A stretch of 64,000 nt of DNA. Source: Rhodobacter sp. (lineage in GTDB: Bacteria; Pseudomonadota; Alphaproteobacteria; Rhodobacterales; Rhodobacteraceae). The position numbers and the translations under genes were made by a program. Each line of letters opens with the position of its first letter. The stretch's first letter is position 1. Location: NCBI GenBank assembly GCA_016704435.1, contig JADJAB010000018.1, positions 1-64,000 on the forward strand, in the 5' to 3' direction. Under the pieces are notes generated by a model. The model was not told where the DNA came from. It worked only from the letters and a program-made list of their open reading frames with translations, and ran no database searches. Shown one piece after another: positions 18,038 to 26,807 of this stretch.

Positions 18038-18714
18038 TCAATCGGAAGCCACCTTCCGGGAAATACCCGCGCTTTCGCCCCGCGGGCGCCGCCGGCTGAA
18101 CCTTGCGATTGAACCAAGTGCGTCCAACGCTCCAGCGGATAGGATTATCGCCGTTCCGACCAGCTTCTCGCCGCCATAAGGCTCGCCGGCCCACAACGAC
18201 GCGCTGACTGAGGCTGCAATCACTTCGAACATCAACAGAAGCGACACCCGACCCGGATCAAGGCGTTGCGCGCCCCAGACCATTGCCCAGGTGATCGGAA
18301 TCAAGATGAAAAGAGCCGCAGCCGTGGCAAAGGGAACCACCGCAAGCAGCTGGTCGGCGTCAGGTGCGGGATATACCGGATTGACCACTATGAAGATTGC
18401 CGCGATTCCTGCGCCGAAGACGAAACTCAGCCAGGTCTTCTCGACCTCGTAGCTTCCCTTGACCTTGTGGGCGAAGGTCGCACCGACCGCAAAGGTGATG
18501 CCGGAGCCAAGCCCCATCCACTCGCCCAGCCCGGCGGCGCGAGGCAGATTGCTGCAATGCAGAGCACCACGACGCTTGCCCAGTCGCCGCGAAATCCGAA
18601 CGCATCGATCGTCCGCAGCGGAATCCACCAGCAGCCCCAGGCGGCTGCCGACGCGACCACGACCGCTGACGCATGCAGGTTCGACGATGGGCTGGTCATC
18701 AGTTGCGCAGTCAT
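18038..18714 (-). pseudogene. EamA/DMT-family transporter, internally deleted and frameshifted
   Basis: It starts MTAQLMTSPSSNLHASAVVV (ATG 18714) with the first two membrane helices (ASAAAWGCWWIPLRTIDAFG, GDWASVVVLCIAAICL). It then jumps, with a frame change near 18545, to the second EamA repeat (GLGSGITFAVGATFAHKVKG ... AALFILIPITWAMVWG ... LLLMFEVIAASVSASLWAGE). Restored length is about 225 residues against the usual about 290-300, so helices three to five are missing. It is not a functional drug/metabolite transporter as it stands. Confidence 0.65.
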
Positions 18715-18717
18715 GGT

Positions 18718-19092
18718 TCACCGTCGCTGGTGTTCGTGGTGCAGAATGGACCGCGTGCCGGCCGAACGACGCCCGGCGCGGAATGGCCCCCCGGCCACGG
18801 GCAAGGGCGTTTTCCAATCGAAGATCGGCATTTTATGGGCTGTGACATCCACCAACTGCGTGTCGCCCTTCAGCACCGTCGTGATCTTCTTGACCACTGC
18901 CAGCGCGTCGGGTCCCTTGATCCAGACGGTCTTGAACCCGAGAGGGCGGGGAGGCCGGCGGCCCGGCGGCCGGGGCCGGGCCCCCCCGCCGCGGGGCGGG
19001 GAGCCCGGGGCCCGGGCCGGGCGGCGCCCCGGTCCGGGGGGGGCGCCGAATGCGCGGTGTTCGGTCTCAAGTTCGGATACACCTTTGCCCAT
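18718..19092 (-). pseudogene. Relic of a second GcvT-like gene, interrupted by GC-only sequence
   Basis: The frame opens MGKGVSELETEHRAFGA (ATG 19092), then loses all protein character through a tract of almost pure G and C. It resumes GFKTVWIKGPDALAVVKKIT, which matches the GLKKIWVKGPDASAVIDMVS region of the intact GcvT-like protein at 13504-14601. The remainder (TAHKMPIFDWKTPLPVAGGP) no longer aligns. It lies just downstream of etfA copy 2, where a GcvT-like gene could once have stood. Confidence 0.55.
18940..19048. repeat. Near-pure G/C low-complexity tract
   Basis: About 105 bases consist almost only of short G and C runs (for example CCGGGGCCGGGCCCCCCC, 18971-18988). It replaces the part of the GcvT-like relic that should encode roughly residues 18-50. 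Such a tract has no counterpart in the intact gene and looks like a corrupted consensus or a collapsed read artefact. A genuine insertion is less likely. Confidence 0.6.
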
Positions 19093-19120
19093 CTCACCGT
19101 CCCTTCTGTCGGGATTGATG

Positions 19121-19150
19121 GGAGGCCTGCATTTTGACCATGCGGCCTCC
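19121..19150 (-). terminator. Hairpin after etfA copy 2
   Basis: This is the same GGAGGCCT...CGGCCTCC inverted repeat as after copy 1, 12 bases beyond the etfA stop, and without a T-run. Confidence 0.4.
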
Positions 19151-19161
19151 CTCGGTTGGTT

Positions 19162-20115
19162 TCAGAAGTGGTTTTGGAGTTCTTCGGCGATTTCGAACAT
19201 GTCGCCGACGATGCCGTAGCGGGCGATGCTGAAGATCGAGGCCTCGGGGTCGGTGTTCACCGCCACGATGTTCTCGACATGCTTCATGCCCCATTGATGC
19301 TGGACCGAGCGCGAGACGCCCATCGCGATGTAAAGCTTGCAATTGGCCGCAAGCTGACCCGACTGGCCGACCTGGCGCGCCTTGGGCAGCCAGCCGTTGT
19401 CGGCGATGGGGCGCGAGCAGCCAAGCGTGGCGCCCATGCCGCCGGCCAGTTCCAGGAACTGCTCGACATTGCTCTCATCGCCAACGCCGCGCCCGATCGA
19501 CAGGATGAATTCCGAGCCGGGAATGTCGATGCCGCCGGCATCGGCGGGCGGCTTCCAGCCCTCATGCGTGGTGGCGATATCGGCGGCAGGGGCTGCCATC
19601 GCGGTCACCTTGGGCGCGCCCGAGCCGGCGGCCGGCTCGAACACGTTGGTGCGGATGGTCAGGAGCACGGTGGCCTTGCCGGGAAAGTCGAGGTCGACCA
19701 GCACCTTCTCGGCATAGCCGGCACGGGTGGCGACCAGCGCGCCGTCCTCAAGCCGCAGCGCCTGCACGTCGGTGGCCAGGCCACAGCCCAGTTTCACCGC
19801 GGCGGCCGGCGCGAACGACCAGGCATCGACGCCGTGCGCGGTGGCGATCAGCGCGGGCTTGCGCGCCGCGACCAGGGCGGTGATCACCGCCTCGGTCAGG
19901 TCGGGCTGGAAGTCGTCGCTCGCCTTGATGGCGATCACCTCGTCCACCCCCTCGACCGAGAGCGCGCCGACAAGCGCCTGCGGATCGGCGGCGATCAGGA
20001 CAACCGCCAGCGTGTCGCCCGCCTGCTTGACGCCGCGTGCGGCGGCGATGGCCTCCAGCGACGACGGGCGCAGCTCGCCCTCGCGCTGCCCGGCAATGAC
20101 AAGAAGTTCGGCCAT
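19162..20115 (-). CDS. etfA: Electron transfer flavoprotein alpha subunit, copy 2
   Basis: The protein has 317 residues (MAELLVIAGQREGELRPSSL), the same length as copy 1, and the FAD-binding C-terminal domain is intact (GSEFILSIGRGVGDESNVEQ, QVGQSGQLAANCKLYIAMGV). It is last of the block TMADH - membrane Fe-S protein - LRV - etfB - etfA, so it is the likely electron acceptor of trimethylamine dehydrogenase. It follows etfB by two bases. The near-identity to copy 1, including the downstream hairpin, indicates recent duplication or gene conversion. Confidence 0.93.
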   Translation of the reverse strand: MAELLVIAGQREGELRPSSLEAIAAARGVKQAGDTLAVVLIAADPQALVGALSVEGVDEVIAIKASDDFQPDLTEAVITALVAARKPALIATAHGVDAWSFAPAAAVKLGCGLATDVQALRLEDGALVATRAGYAEKVLVDLDFPGKATVLLTIRTNVFEPAAGSGAPKVTAMAAPAADIATTHEGWKPPADAGGIDIPGSEFILSIGRGVGDESNVEQFLELAGGMGATLGCSRPIADNGWLPKARQVGQSGQLAANCKLYIAMGVSRSVQHQWGMKHVENIVAVNTDPEASIFSIARYGIVGDMFEIAEELQNHF

Positions 20116-20117
20116 GG

Positions 20118-20902
20118 TCACATTCCCCGCAATTCTTTGATGATTTCGGCCAGACGCGCCGCCTGTTCGGCCGCCGATCCGGTGATCAGCTCGGCCTTGC
20201 CGCGCTCGGGCGCATACATCTTGCGCACCCGCGCAACCGGGGCGACGTCGGCCGCCGACAGTCCCAGATCGTCCAGCGACAGCTCGTCCACCGGCTTTTG
20301 CTTGGCCTGCTTGATGCCGCGCAGCGAGGCATAGCGCGGCTGGTTGATGCCAAGCTGGATCGACAAAACCGCCGGGCAGCGGATCGTCATGATCTCTTCC
20401 AGCCCGCCCTCCAGCTCGCGCCGCAGCGTCGCGGTCTTGGCCCCGGCGTGTAATCAAGGTTGCACACCACCGCGGCATGCGGCCAGCCCAGCAGTCCGGC
20501 CAGCGCCATGCCGGTGACCGCCGAGCCGAAATCGGCCGATTGCGCGCCGGTGAAGACCATGTCGGGCTGTTCACGCTCCACCAGCTTGGCCAGAACCCGC
20601 GCAACCGCCACGCCATCGGCTTCGGCCAGCGCATCATCCCAGACCCGGATGCCGCGGTCGGCCCCCTTGGCCAGCGCGGTGCGCAGCGCATCATCGGCAT
20701 CCTCGTCGCCGACGATGGCGATCACCACCTCGGCCGCGTCGCCCGCCGCCTCCTTGATCAGCATCGCCTCTTCGACCGAGAAGTGGTCGAATTCGTTGAG
20801 ATCCTTCTCGAAGAAATCCGCGTCAACGTCGCGACCGTCGTCGCGCATCTCGAATTCGTCATCAAGAAAGGCGACCTGCTTGACCGCCACCAGTATCTTC
20901 AT
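20118..20902 (-). pseudogene. etfB: Electron transfer flavoprotein beta subunit, copy 2, one-base frameshift
   Basis: It starts MKILVAVKQVAFLDDEFEMR (ATG 20902) and is normal to NLDYTPG. There a run of four C (20441-20444) stands in place of five in copy 1 (12904-12908). The frame is thereby lost and regained only in the second half (MTIRCPAVLSIQLGINQPRY ... to the stop at 20118). The gene is 785 bases against 786 in copy 1. With the base restored it would be a full 261-residue EtfB. Given the homopolymer context, I treat it as probably intact in the organism. Confidence 0.85.
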
Positions 20903-20903
20903 C

Positions 20904-22310
20904 TCAGCTGCTCCATTCCTGGTCATGTGTCAGTAAGGCGCGCGCAAGCCGTGTTGCGGCGGCAAAGCGCACCTGCGGCTCGGGATCGTCCAGCAGACGC
21001 TCCACCAACGGCAGCGCCAGGCCGCGATGCCCCGCGAGGATCGCGCGGTTCAACGGATACGGATCCTCGGCCAGATGCCCGAGAACGCCCGGCGGCGCGG
21101 CGCGGTTGAAGGCGACAGAGCGGCGCACATCCTTGTCCGGATGGCGGGCGATCACGTCCAGTTGTGCTGCGGGGGTGCGCGGATTGCGCCCCAGCGCGCC
21201 CAGCACGTCGCGATCTTCATCACCCGTCAGACGGGCGATGGCCGTGTCGGGTGCATCTTCACGCAGGGCCACTCCGGCGCGCACCCAGGGCTGCGGATCG
21301 GTGGCAAGCGCCACCAGCAGATCCGGCGGGCAAGCCGGATTGCGGGCCACGCTGCGCCGCACCTCCGTCTCTGGATCGGCCGCCAGCTGGCCTAGCAGGG
21401 CGCGCGGCAGGTCGGGATTGCGGGCGATCCAGCGCCGCACCCAGACATCCGGGTCGGTCGTCAGCCGTTCCATCAGAGACGACGAAAGCCGACTGCGCCT
21501 GGCAAACAGACGACGGACCCTGGCTGAAGGGTCGCCGGCCTCGTCGAGACAGTCGCCCGAGACGGCCGGATTGCGGACCGCCGCCGCACGCACTCGCTCA
21601 TCTGGGTCGGCCAGCAGGTTCAGAAGCGCCGCCTCAGCGATGGCGGGGTTTGCGGCGCGTTTGCGGCGGATCAGCGGATCGGTCGCCGCCTCGGCCTCGG
21701 CAAGGATGTCGGGCGGGCAATTCGGGTGCGCCGCCACCTCGGCGCGCACCCAGACATCGTCCGCGTTCCAAAGGTGGCGCAGGGTCGGCGCATTGGCCTG
21801 CGGTGCTGCGGCGGCGTTGCGCGCAATCTGGGCGTCATCTTCTGCCGCCAGCCGCGCGATCACCGCAGCGGGCGCATGGGCATTGCCCGAGACCGTGCGG
21901 CGCACCTCGACCGATCCGTCCTTTGCCAGCCGCGACAGGATCGCGGCATCCGCCTGCGGATGGGCGGCGATGTAGCGGCGCAGGCGGTCATCCGGGCCGC
22001 CGCGCAGCAGACGGCCAAGGGCGGTGGTCGGTGTGGCCGGGTTCTTCACCAGCCGCAGCGCCAGCGGTGCCGAGGCCCCGCGCGACAGCCGGTCGAGCAG
22101 ATCGGGCGGCGCATAGGGGGCAGAGGCCACGATCAGCCGCAGGCGCGGGGTTGCCAGGATGACCGGTTCCAGTTCCGACCGTGCCATGGCCCCGGCATGG
22201 GCATAGGCCCCAAGCGCCGCGTAGGGATCGCCGGCCTTCACGAGCCGGTCGATCAACGCGCTGGCGGCAGTCTCAGGCTCCATTTGCCGGTTTTCCGCCA
22301 AGCAGTTCAT
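20904..22310 (-). CDS. Leucine-rich-repeat-variant (LRV) protein of the TMA operon
   Basis: The protein has 468 residues and is built almost entirely from about 24-residue units of the form NPACPPDLLVALATDPQPWV-RAGVA (for example around residues 320-345). This is the LRV solenoid first described in an Azotobacter 4Fe-4S protein. The N-terminal Cys cluster of that protein is not evident here, only a single early Cys in MNCLAENRQ. The gene starts by ATGA overlap with the membrane Fe-S protein and ends one base before etfB, so it is tightly translated with them. Role unknown; a scaffold or assembly factor for the flavo/Fe-S chain is an inference from position. Confidence 0.8.
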   Translation of the reverse strand: MNCLAENRQMEPETAASALIDRLVKAGDPYAALGAYAHAGAMARSELEPVILATPRLRLIVASAPYAPPDLLDRLSRGASAPLALRLVKNPATPTTALGRLLRGGPDDRLRRYIAAHPQADAAILSRLAKDGSVEVRRTVSGNAHAPAAVIARLAAEDDAQIARNAAAAPQANAPTLRHLWNADDVWVRAEVAAHPNCPPDILAEAEAATDPLIRRKRAANPAIAEAALLNLLADPDERVRAAAVRNPAVSGDCLDEAGDPSARVRRLFARRSRLSSSLMERLTTDPDVWVRRWIARNPDLPRALLGQLAADPETEVRRSVARNPACPPDLLVALATDPQPWVRAGVALREDAPDTAIARLTGDEDRDVLGALGRNPRTPAAQLDVIARHPDKDVRRSVAFNRAAPPGVLGHLAEDPYPLNRAILAGHRGLALPLVERLLDDPEPQVRFAAATRLARALLTHDQEWSS

Positions 22311-24466
22311 GCCGTCGCTACCGGTTCGGTCGCATCGGCATCTTCACCCAGGGACGGCGTGTTATGGGCCAGTCCCATGGCTTCCTGAACCAGTTCGATC
22401 AGTTCCATCACCTTGAACCTGCCTTCGTTTCCGGTGCCCTTGACGCCGTCTTCCATCATGTTCAGGCATTTCGGGCAGTTGACGACCAGCACGTCCAGCC
22501 CGGCGATCTCGGCCGCCTCGGCGGCGCGCAATTCAGCCGGCTTCTTCATTTCCGGGGGATCGGCCAGCCAGATCCGGCCACCACCCGCACCGCAGCAGAA
22601 CGAGTTGTCGCGGCTGCGGCGCAGTTCCACCAGATTGACGCCCAGCCGTTCCAGCACCTGACGCGGCGGCTCCGTCCCGTCGTTGATCCGGCCAAGGTGG
22701 CAAGGGTCATGATAGGTCACACGATACTTCAGGCTGACCGGCGTTGGCACGGTGCCCTCGCGGATCAGCCGCTCCAGCATCGCGCTTGCATGCTCGATCT
22801 GGTAGGTGCCGCCGAACTCGGGATATTCGTTCTTGATGGTGTTGTAGGTGTGCGGATCGGTGGTGACGATCGACTTGAAGTCGCAGCTGTTCATCAACTC
22901 GATATTGGCCTCGGCCAGCGACTGGAACAGACCTTCTTCGCCAACGCGGCGGACGTCGTTGCCGGCGGTCTGCTCGTCCTCATAGAGGATGCCGAAGTCG
23001 ATCCCGGCCGCATGCAGGATGCGGGCAAAGGCGATCGTCACCTTTTGCGAGCGCGGATCGAATGAGGCGTAGTCACCGACATACCACAGCACGTCCACCG
23101 GCTCGGTCCGCGCGTCCTTGACCTCGAAGTCCAGATCCTTGGTCCAGCGCGGCCGCTTGCGCTTGGACTCGCCCAGCGAGTTGCCGGATTTCTGCAGGCT
23201 CTTCAGCGTCGATTGCAACATCGGGTCGAACTCGCCCGCTTCCAGCAGCGCCCGGCGCATCTGCACGATCATCGGCAAGTGTTCGATCCCCACCGGGCAG
23301 ATCTCGACGCAGGCGGCACAGGTCCGGCAGGACCAGACCGTTTCCGGACGGATCATGTTGACGCCGTCGCCAGAAATGGTGATCGGTCCTTCGGGCATGC
23401 TGGCGTGCGACAGCGTGTCGTTGGCCAACTCACGCAGGCTCAGCACCAGATCGCGCGGCGACAGCGGGTAGCCGGCGGCATTGGCCGGGCAGGCCTCATG
23501 GCAGCGCCCGCATTTGGTGCAGGCATCGACGTTGACCATGTATTTGTCGGTGAAATCGGTAAGCAGGGAAAAGCCGATCCGCTCGCCCTCGACATCGGCC
23601 GTCGGCATGCGCCGCTTGGCCTCGGGGTCGCGCGCCATCAACGAGCCCATCGCGGTGAAGATGTGCTTCACCTTGGTGTAGGGAACCAGCGAGATGAACA
23701 GCAGCGCCAGCATCCCGTGGAACCACCACAGGCTCATGCGCAGTTCCGCCGCCCCGTCAGGACCAAGGCCCAGCGCCTTCATCAGATAGGCGGTCGCGGT
23801 GCCCACCGGCGCGAACCAGCGGTAATCCCAGACCGACGGGTCGCCCTGAAGCCAGACCACGCGCGACGCTTCCAGCAGATAGCCGGTGAACGCAATCGTG
23901 ATCAGCGTCCAGAGAAAGGCCCAATCCTCGCGCCGATAGCCCGAGCGGTCATAGTCCGGGTCGCCGGGCGAGCGGTCGGGGCGGGTATAGTCAAGCCGGG
24001 GCAATGCCAGCCATTTGCGCCGATACATCATGTAGAGCAGCCCGCCGATCAGCGCGACGCCCGCCAGATCCATCACCGTCCCGAAGGCCAAATAGAACCA
24101 GCCATACCAGAAGTGGATGCCAAACGGGCCCAGGATGTCCTGGTCCAGCGTGATGGTGCTGGTACCGATGAAGAGCAGCGCAAAGCCGAAGAACAGCCAG
24201 CTGTGGCTGATGCCCGCCGCCCGCGCGCGCCGTTTGATGGTGCGATGGGACAGCACCGTCGTCACCATCTGACTGAGCCGCGGCCAGAATGGCGACCAGG
24301 CACCCGAGCGCACACCGCGACGGTATTTGCGGATATGCGTCCAGACCCCGTAGAGGAAAACACCGATCGCCAGAAATCCGACTATGTAGAAGCTGACGAT
24401 CATCCAGGTCGGGAAATCCTGAAACAGGATACGTGTCACGTCCTTTGGGTTGTGTTCGGGAAACAT
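22307..24466 (-). CDS. HdrDE-like membrane iron-sulfur protein, probable ETF:quinone oxidoreductase (EMO type)
   Basis: The protein has 719 residues. About five membrane helices in the first 290 residues form a NarI-like haem-b module (MIVSFYIVGFLAIGVFLYGV, then WLFFGFALLFIGTSTITLDQ, with conserved His residues). Two 4Fe-4S motifs follow, CTKCGRCHEACP near residue 315 and CRTCAACVEICP near 380. Two CCG domains come next (YHDPCHLGR near 585, FCCGAGGG near 620, NCPKC near 665). This layout is that of integral-membrane ETF:menaquinone oxidoreductases and DgcB-like proteins. Between TMADH and etfBA, it most likely takes electrons from EtfAB and reduces quinone. Start chosen at MFPEHN, with AAAGGA upstream. 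Confidence 0.85.
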   Translation of the reverse strand: MFPEHNPKDVTRILFQDFPTWMIVSFYIVGFLAIGVFLYGVWTHIRKYRRGVRSGAWSPFWPRLSQMVTTVLSHRTIKRRARAAGISHSWLFFGFALLFIGTSTITLDQDILGPFGIHFWYGWFYLAFGTVMDLAGVALIGGLLYMMYRRKWLALPRLDYTRPDRSPGDPDYDRSGYRREDWAFLWTLITIAFTGYLLEASRVVWLQGDPSVWDYRWFAPVGTATAYLMKALGLGPDGAAELRMSLWWFHGMLALLFISLVPYTKVKHIFTAMGSLMARDPEAKRRMPTADVEGERIGFSLLTDFTDKYMVNVDACTKCGRCHEACPANAAGYPLSPRDLVLSLRELANDTLSHASMPEGPITISGDGVNMIRPETVWSCRTCAACVEICPVGIEHLPMIVQMRRALLEAGEFDPMLQSTLKSLQKSGNSLGESKRKRPRWTKDLDFEVKDARTEPVDVLWYVGDYASFDPRSQKVTIAFARILHAAGIDFGILYEDEQTAGNDVRRVGEEGLFQSLAEANIELMNSCDFKSIVTTDPHTYNTIKNEYPEFGGTYQIEHASAMLERLIREGTVPTPVSLKYRVTYHDPCHLGRINDGTEPPRQVLERLGVNLVELRRSRDNSFCCGAGGGRIWLADPPEMKKPAELRAAEAAEIAGLDVLVVNCPKCLNMMEDGVKGTGNEGRFKVMELIELVQEAMGLAHNTPSLGEDADATEPVATA

Positions 24467-24565
24467 CCGGAGCGTTCCTTTGCGTTTATATCGGCGCCGT
24501 ACTGGCACCGGATGTCAGGGAAATGGCGGCCAGGCACTCTCTCGCATGGCCGCCAGAGTGTCAGA

Positions 24566-26764
24566 TCAGACCCGCCACTGTTGCTTGTACTCGCCGCCCG
24601 GCTGATAGGCGGTGCCCCATACCGAGGCTTCGCGCTTGAAGGGCAACGGAAGTTGCGGGTTCTTCTCTTCGATCTCGCGGGCGATGCGGTGCCCGTCGAA
24701 GGTCGCGTCGGCGATGATCTTGGGCGCCCAGGCGTCACCGATGACGTATACGCCCTTGATGTCGCTCTTGGCCCAGTCGTCCTTGCGTGCCTTCAGGTCG
24801 CGGAAGAGCGCATCGTCCGAGCGCCGACCGGTGACAAGCACCAGCGTGTCGAATTCAAGCCACTCGTGAGTGCGGTTTTCTTCGCGCGGCAATACACCGG
24901 GGCCCCGGTATTCGCGACGCGACCCTTCACCCCAGATGTTGTAGTATTGCAAGCGCCCGTCTTCGACTTTGGACACCCAGCTGTCGCCAATGACGTTGAT
25001 GTGCAGCTCGTGCAGGCGGCGATGCATGTTCGGCGCCTCAAGCGTGAAGTGCATGTACCGACCAAAGCCGACACCGTCGATCACCGTGACCTCATGACCC
25101 TTGGCGGCCAGCATTTCGGCCAGCGACGGCCCCATGTAATAGGGATCGGCGTTCATCAACACGACACGCTTGCCGATTTGCTTCTTGCCCGCAAAGATCT
25201 GCTCGGGGGTCACCTGATTGGGCTTGCCCGCGTCAACACCCGGAATCGGGTCGTGGGTAAGGCAGTTGGTTCCGTCACCTTCCCAATGCGATCCGGTCGC
25301 GATGATCACCTTGTCGGCGCCGTAGCTGAGAATATCCTCGACTCCGAGTCTCTTCCCGCCAAGCGCAAGCTGGCTGTCCTTGTTCTTCTTCACCAACTTC
25401 TCAAGCTGAACCTCGCGGTAATCGCGCTGATAGCTCCACTCGCCAAGACCCGGCAGCGTGGCGATATCGTTGACACAGCCGCCCACCTTCTCGGCGCTGT
25501 CGACCAGATGGACAACATAGCCGCGCTCCATCAGCACCCGCGCAGCCTCGGACCCGGCTGGGCCGGCACCGACCACGAGGATGGTGTCGTCCGACTTGGC
25601 CTTCTCGAACTTCTCGGGATGCCAGCCGCGACGATATTCCTCGCCTGCGGTCGCATTCTGGGTGCAGATCATCGGCGGTCCGCCGATCTCCCAGCGAGAG
25701 ATGCAGACGTTGCAGCCGATGCAGGTCCGGATGTCGTCCAGCCGGCCCTCTTCGATCTTCTGCGGCATGAAGGGGTCCGAGATCGAGGGACGCGCGCAGC
25801 TGATGATGTCAAGCTCGCCATTGCGGATGACCTCGGCCATCTTCTCGGGATCGGTAAAGCGGCCTACGCCCAGAACCGGTTTCTTCGAATGCTTCTTGAC
25901 GAACTTCTGCCACGGAATCTGGTGGCCCTGACGATAGAAGCGCGACGGACCGGCATCCTCGCCCCATTGGGCGATGTCGCCGACGTTGATGTCCCAGACG
26001 TCCACGAGGTGATCGGCCATTTCAATGAGCTTGATGCCATCCTCTTCAACCTGGATGCCGCCGCTGCCATAGAGCGAGTCGATCGCGAAACGCGAGGCGA
26101 TGGCCAGATCATGGCCGACAGCGTTCTTCACTTTCTCAAGCGTCTCAACCCAGAACCGGCCGCGGTTTTCAACGCTGCCGCCATATCCGTCGGTGCGCTT
26201 GTTGTAGTAGGGGTTCAGCCACTGCGCCGGGCCGTAAGCGTGCCCGCCATAGACGTTGACAAAGTCGAACCCGGCATCGCGCGACCGCAGAGCGGCGTCG
26301 ACGTAGTACTGCTGGACTTGCTTGATGTCGTCGATATCCATCTCATGGCAATAGGTCATCGTCTCGAATTCCGAAACGTACTGGCTGGGACCGCGCGGGG
26401 TGTTGCGGGTTTCCATGTTCGGCGCATGACCGCCACCATACCACATCTCGACACCGGCCAGGCAGTCGTGCTTGTGGACCTCGTCCGTCATGGCGCGCAG
26501 GTTGCGAATGTCGCCGGCATCCCAGATCCGCGCCGAGATACGCATCGTGTCATCGGATTCCGGGTGGATCGAGCAATACTCGGTGTTGATCGCCGCCCAG
26601 CCGCCTTCGGCCTTGACGCCGCGGTGCGCCATCTGGAAGCCCGGTTTGTCAGAACCGGCGCCGATGCAGTGCGGGCTCTGGTGGAACCGGTTCTTCATCG
26701 TCTTCGGACCGATCTTGATCGGCTCGAACAGGATGTCATATTTCGCTGGTCTCTTGTTCGCCAT
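24566..26764 (-). CDS. Trimethylamine dehydrogenase
   Basis: The protein has 732 residues and closely resembles methylotroph TMADH. It has FMN-linking Cys33 (HQSPHCIGAG), 4Fe-4S ligands in CIGCNVCISRWEIGGPPMIC, and the ADP/FAD-like C-terminal folds (ILVVGAGPAGSEAARVLMER). The pocket residues are Tyr63 (TEYC), Ser77 (RISAR) and Trp108 (EMWYGG), the Tyr60/Ser74/Trp105 set of TMADH. That separates it from the dimethylamine enzyme at 14840-17053. Reaction: trimethylamine plus water to dimethylamine plus formaldehyde, two electrons to ETF, in the cytoplasm. It is first of the TMADH - Fe-S - LRV - etfBA block, and the next gene starts about 100 bases further on. Confidence 0.9.
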   Translation of the reverse strand: MANKRPAKYDILFEPIKIGPKTMKNRFHQSPHCIGAGSDKPGFQMAHRGVKAEGGWAAINTEYCSIHPESDDTMRISARIWDAGDIRNLRAMTDEVHKHDCLAGVEMWYGGGHAPNMETRNTPRGPSQYVSEFETMTYCHEMDIDDIKQVQQYYVDAALRSRDAGFDFVNVYGGHAYGPAQWLNPYYNKRTDGYGGSVENRGRFWVETLEKVKNAVGHDLAIASRFAIDSLYGSGGIQVEEDGIKLIEMADHLVDVWDINVGDIAQWGEDAGPSRFYRQGHQIPWQKFVKKHSKKPVLGVGRFTDPEKMAEVIRNGELDIISCARPSISDPFMPQKIEEGRLDDIRTCIGCNVCISRWEIGGPPMICTQNATAGEEYRRGWHPEKFEKAKSDDTILVVGAGPAGSEAARVLMERGYVVHLVDSAEKVGGCVNDIATLPGLGEWSYQRDYREVQLEKLVKKNKDSQLALGGKRLGVEDILSYGADKVIIATGSHWEGDGTNCLTHDPIPGVDAGKPNQVTPEQIFAGKKQIGKRVVLMNADPYYMGPSLAEMLAAKGHEVTVIDGVGFGRYMHFTLEAPNMHRRLHELHINVIGDSWVSKVEDGRLQYYNIWGEGSRREYRGPGVLPREENRTHEWLEFDTLVLVTGRRSDDALFRDLKARKDDWAKSDIKGVYVIGDAWAPKIIADATFDGHRIAREIEEKNPQLPLPFKREASVWGTAYQPGGEYKQQWRV

Positions 26765-26807
26765 TTCTTCTCTCCCAAGTTATCGCCGAGTCTGGCGGCG
26801 TGTCGTG

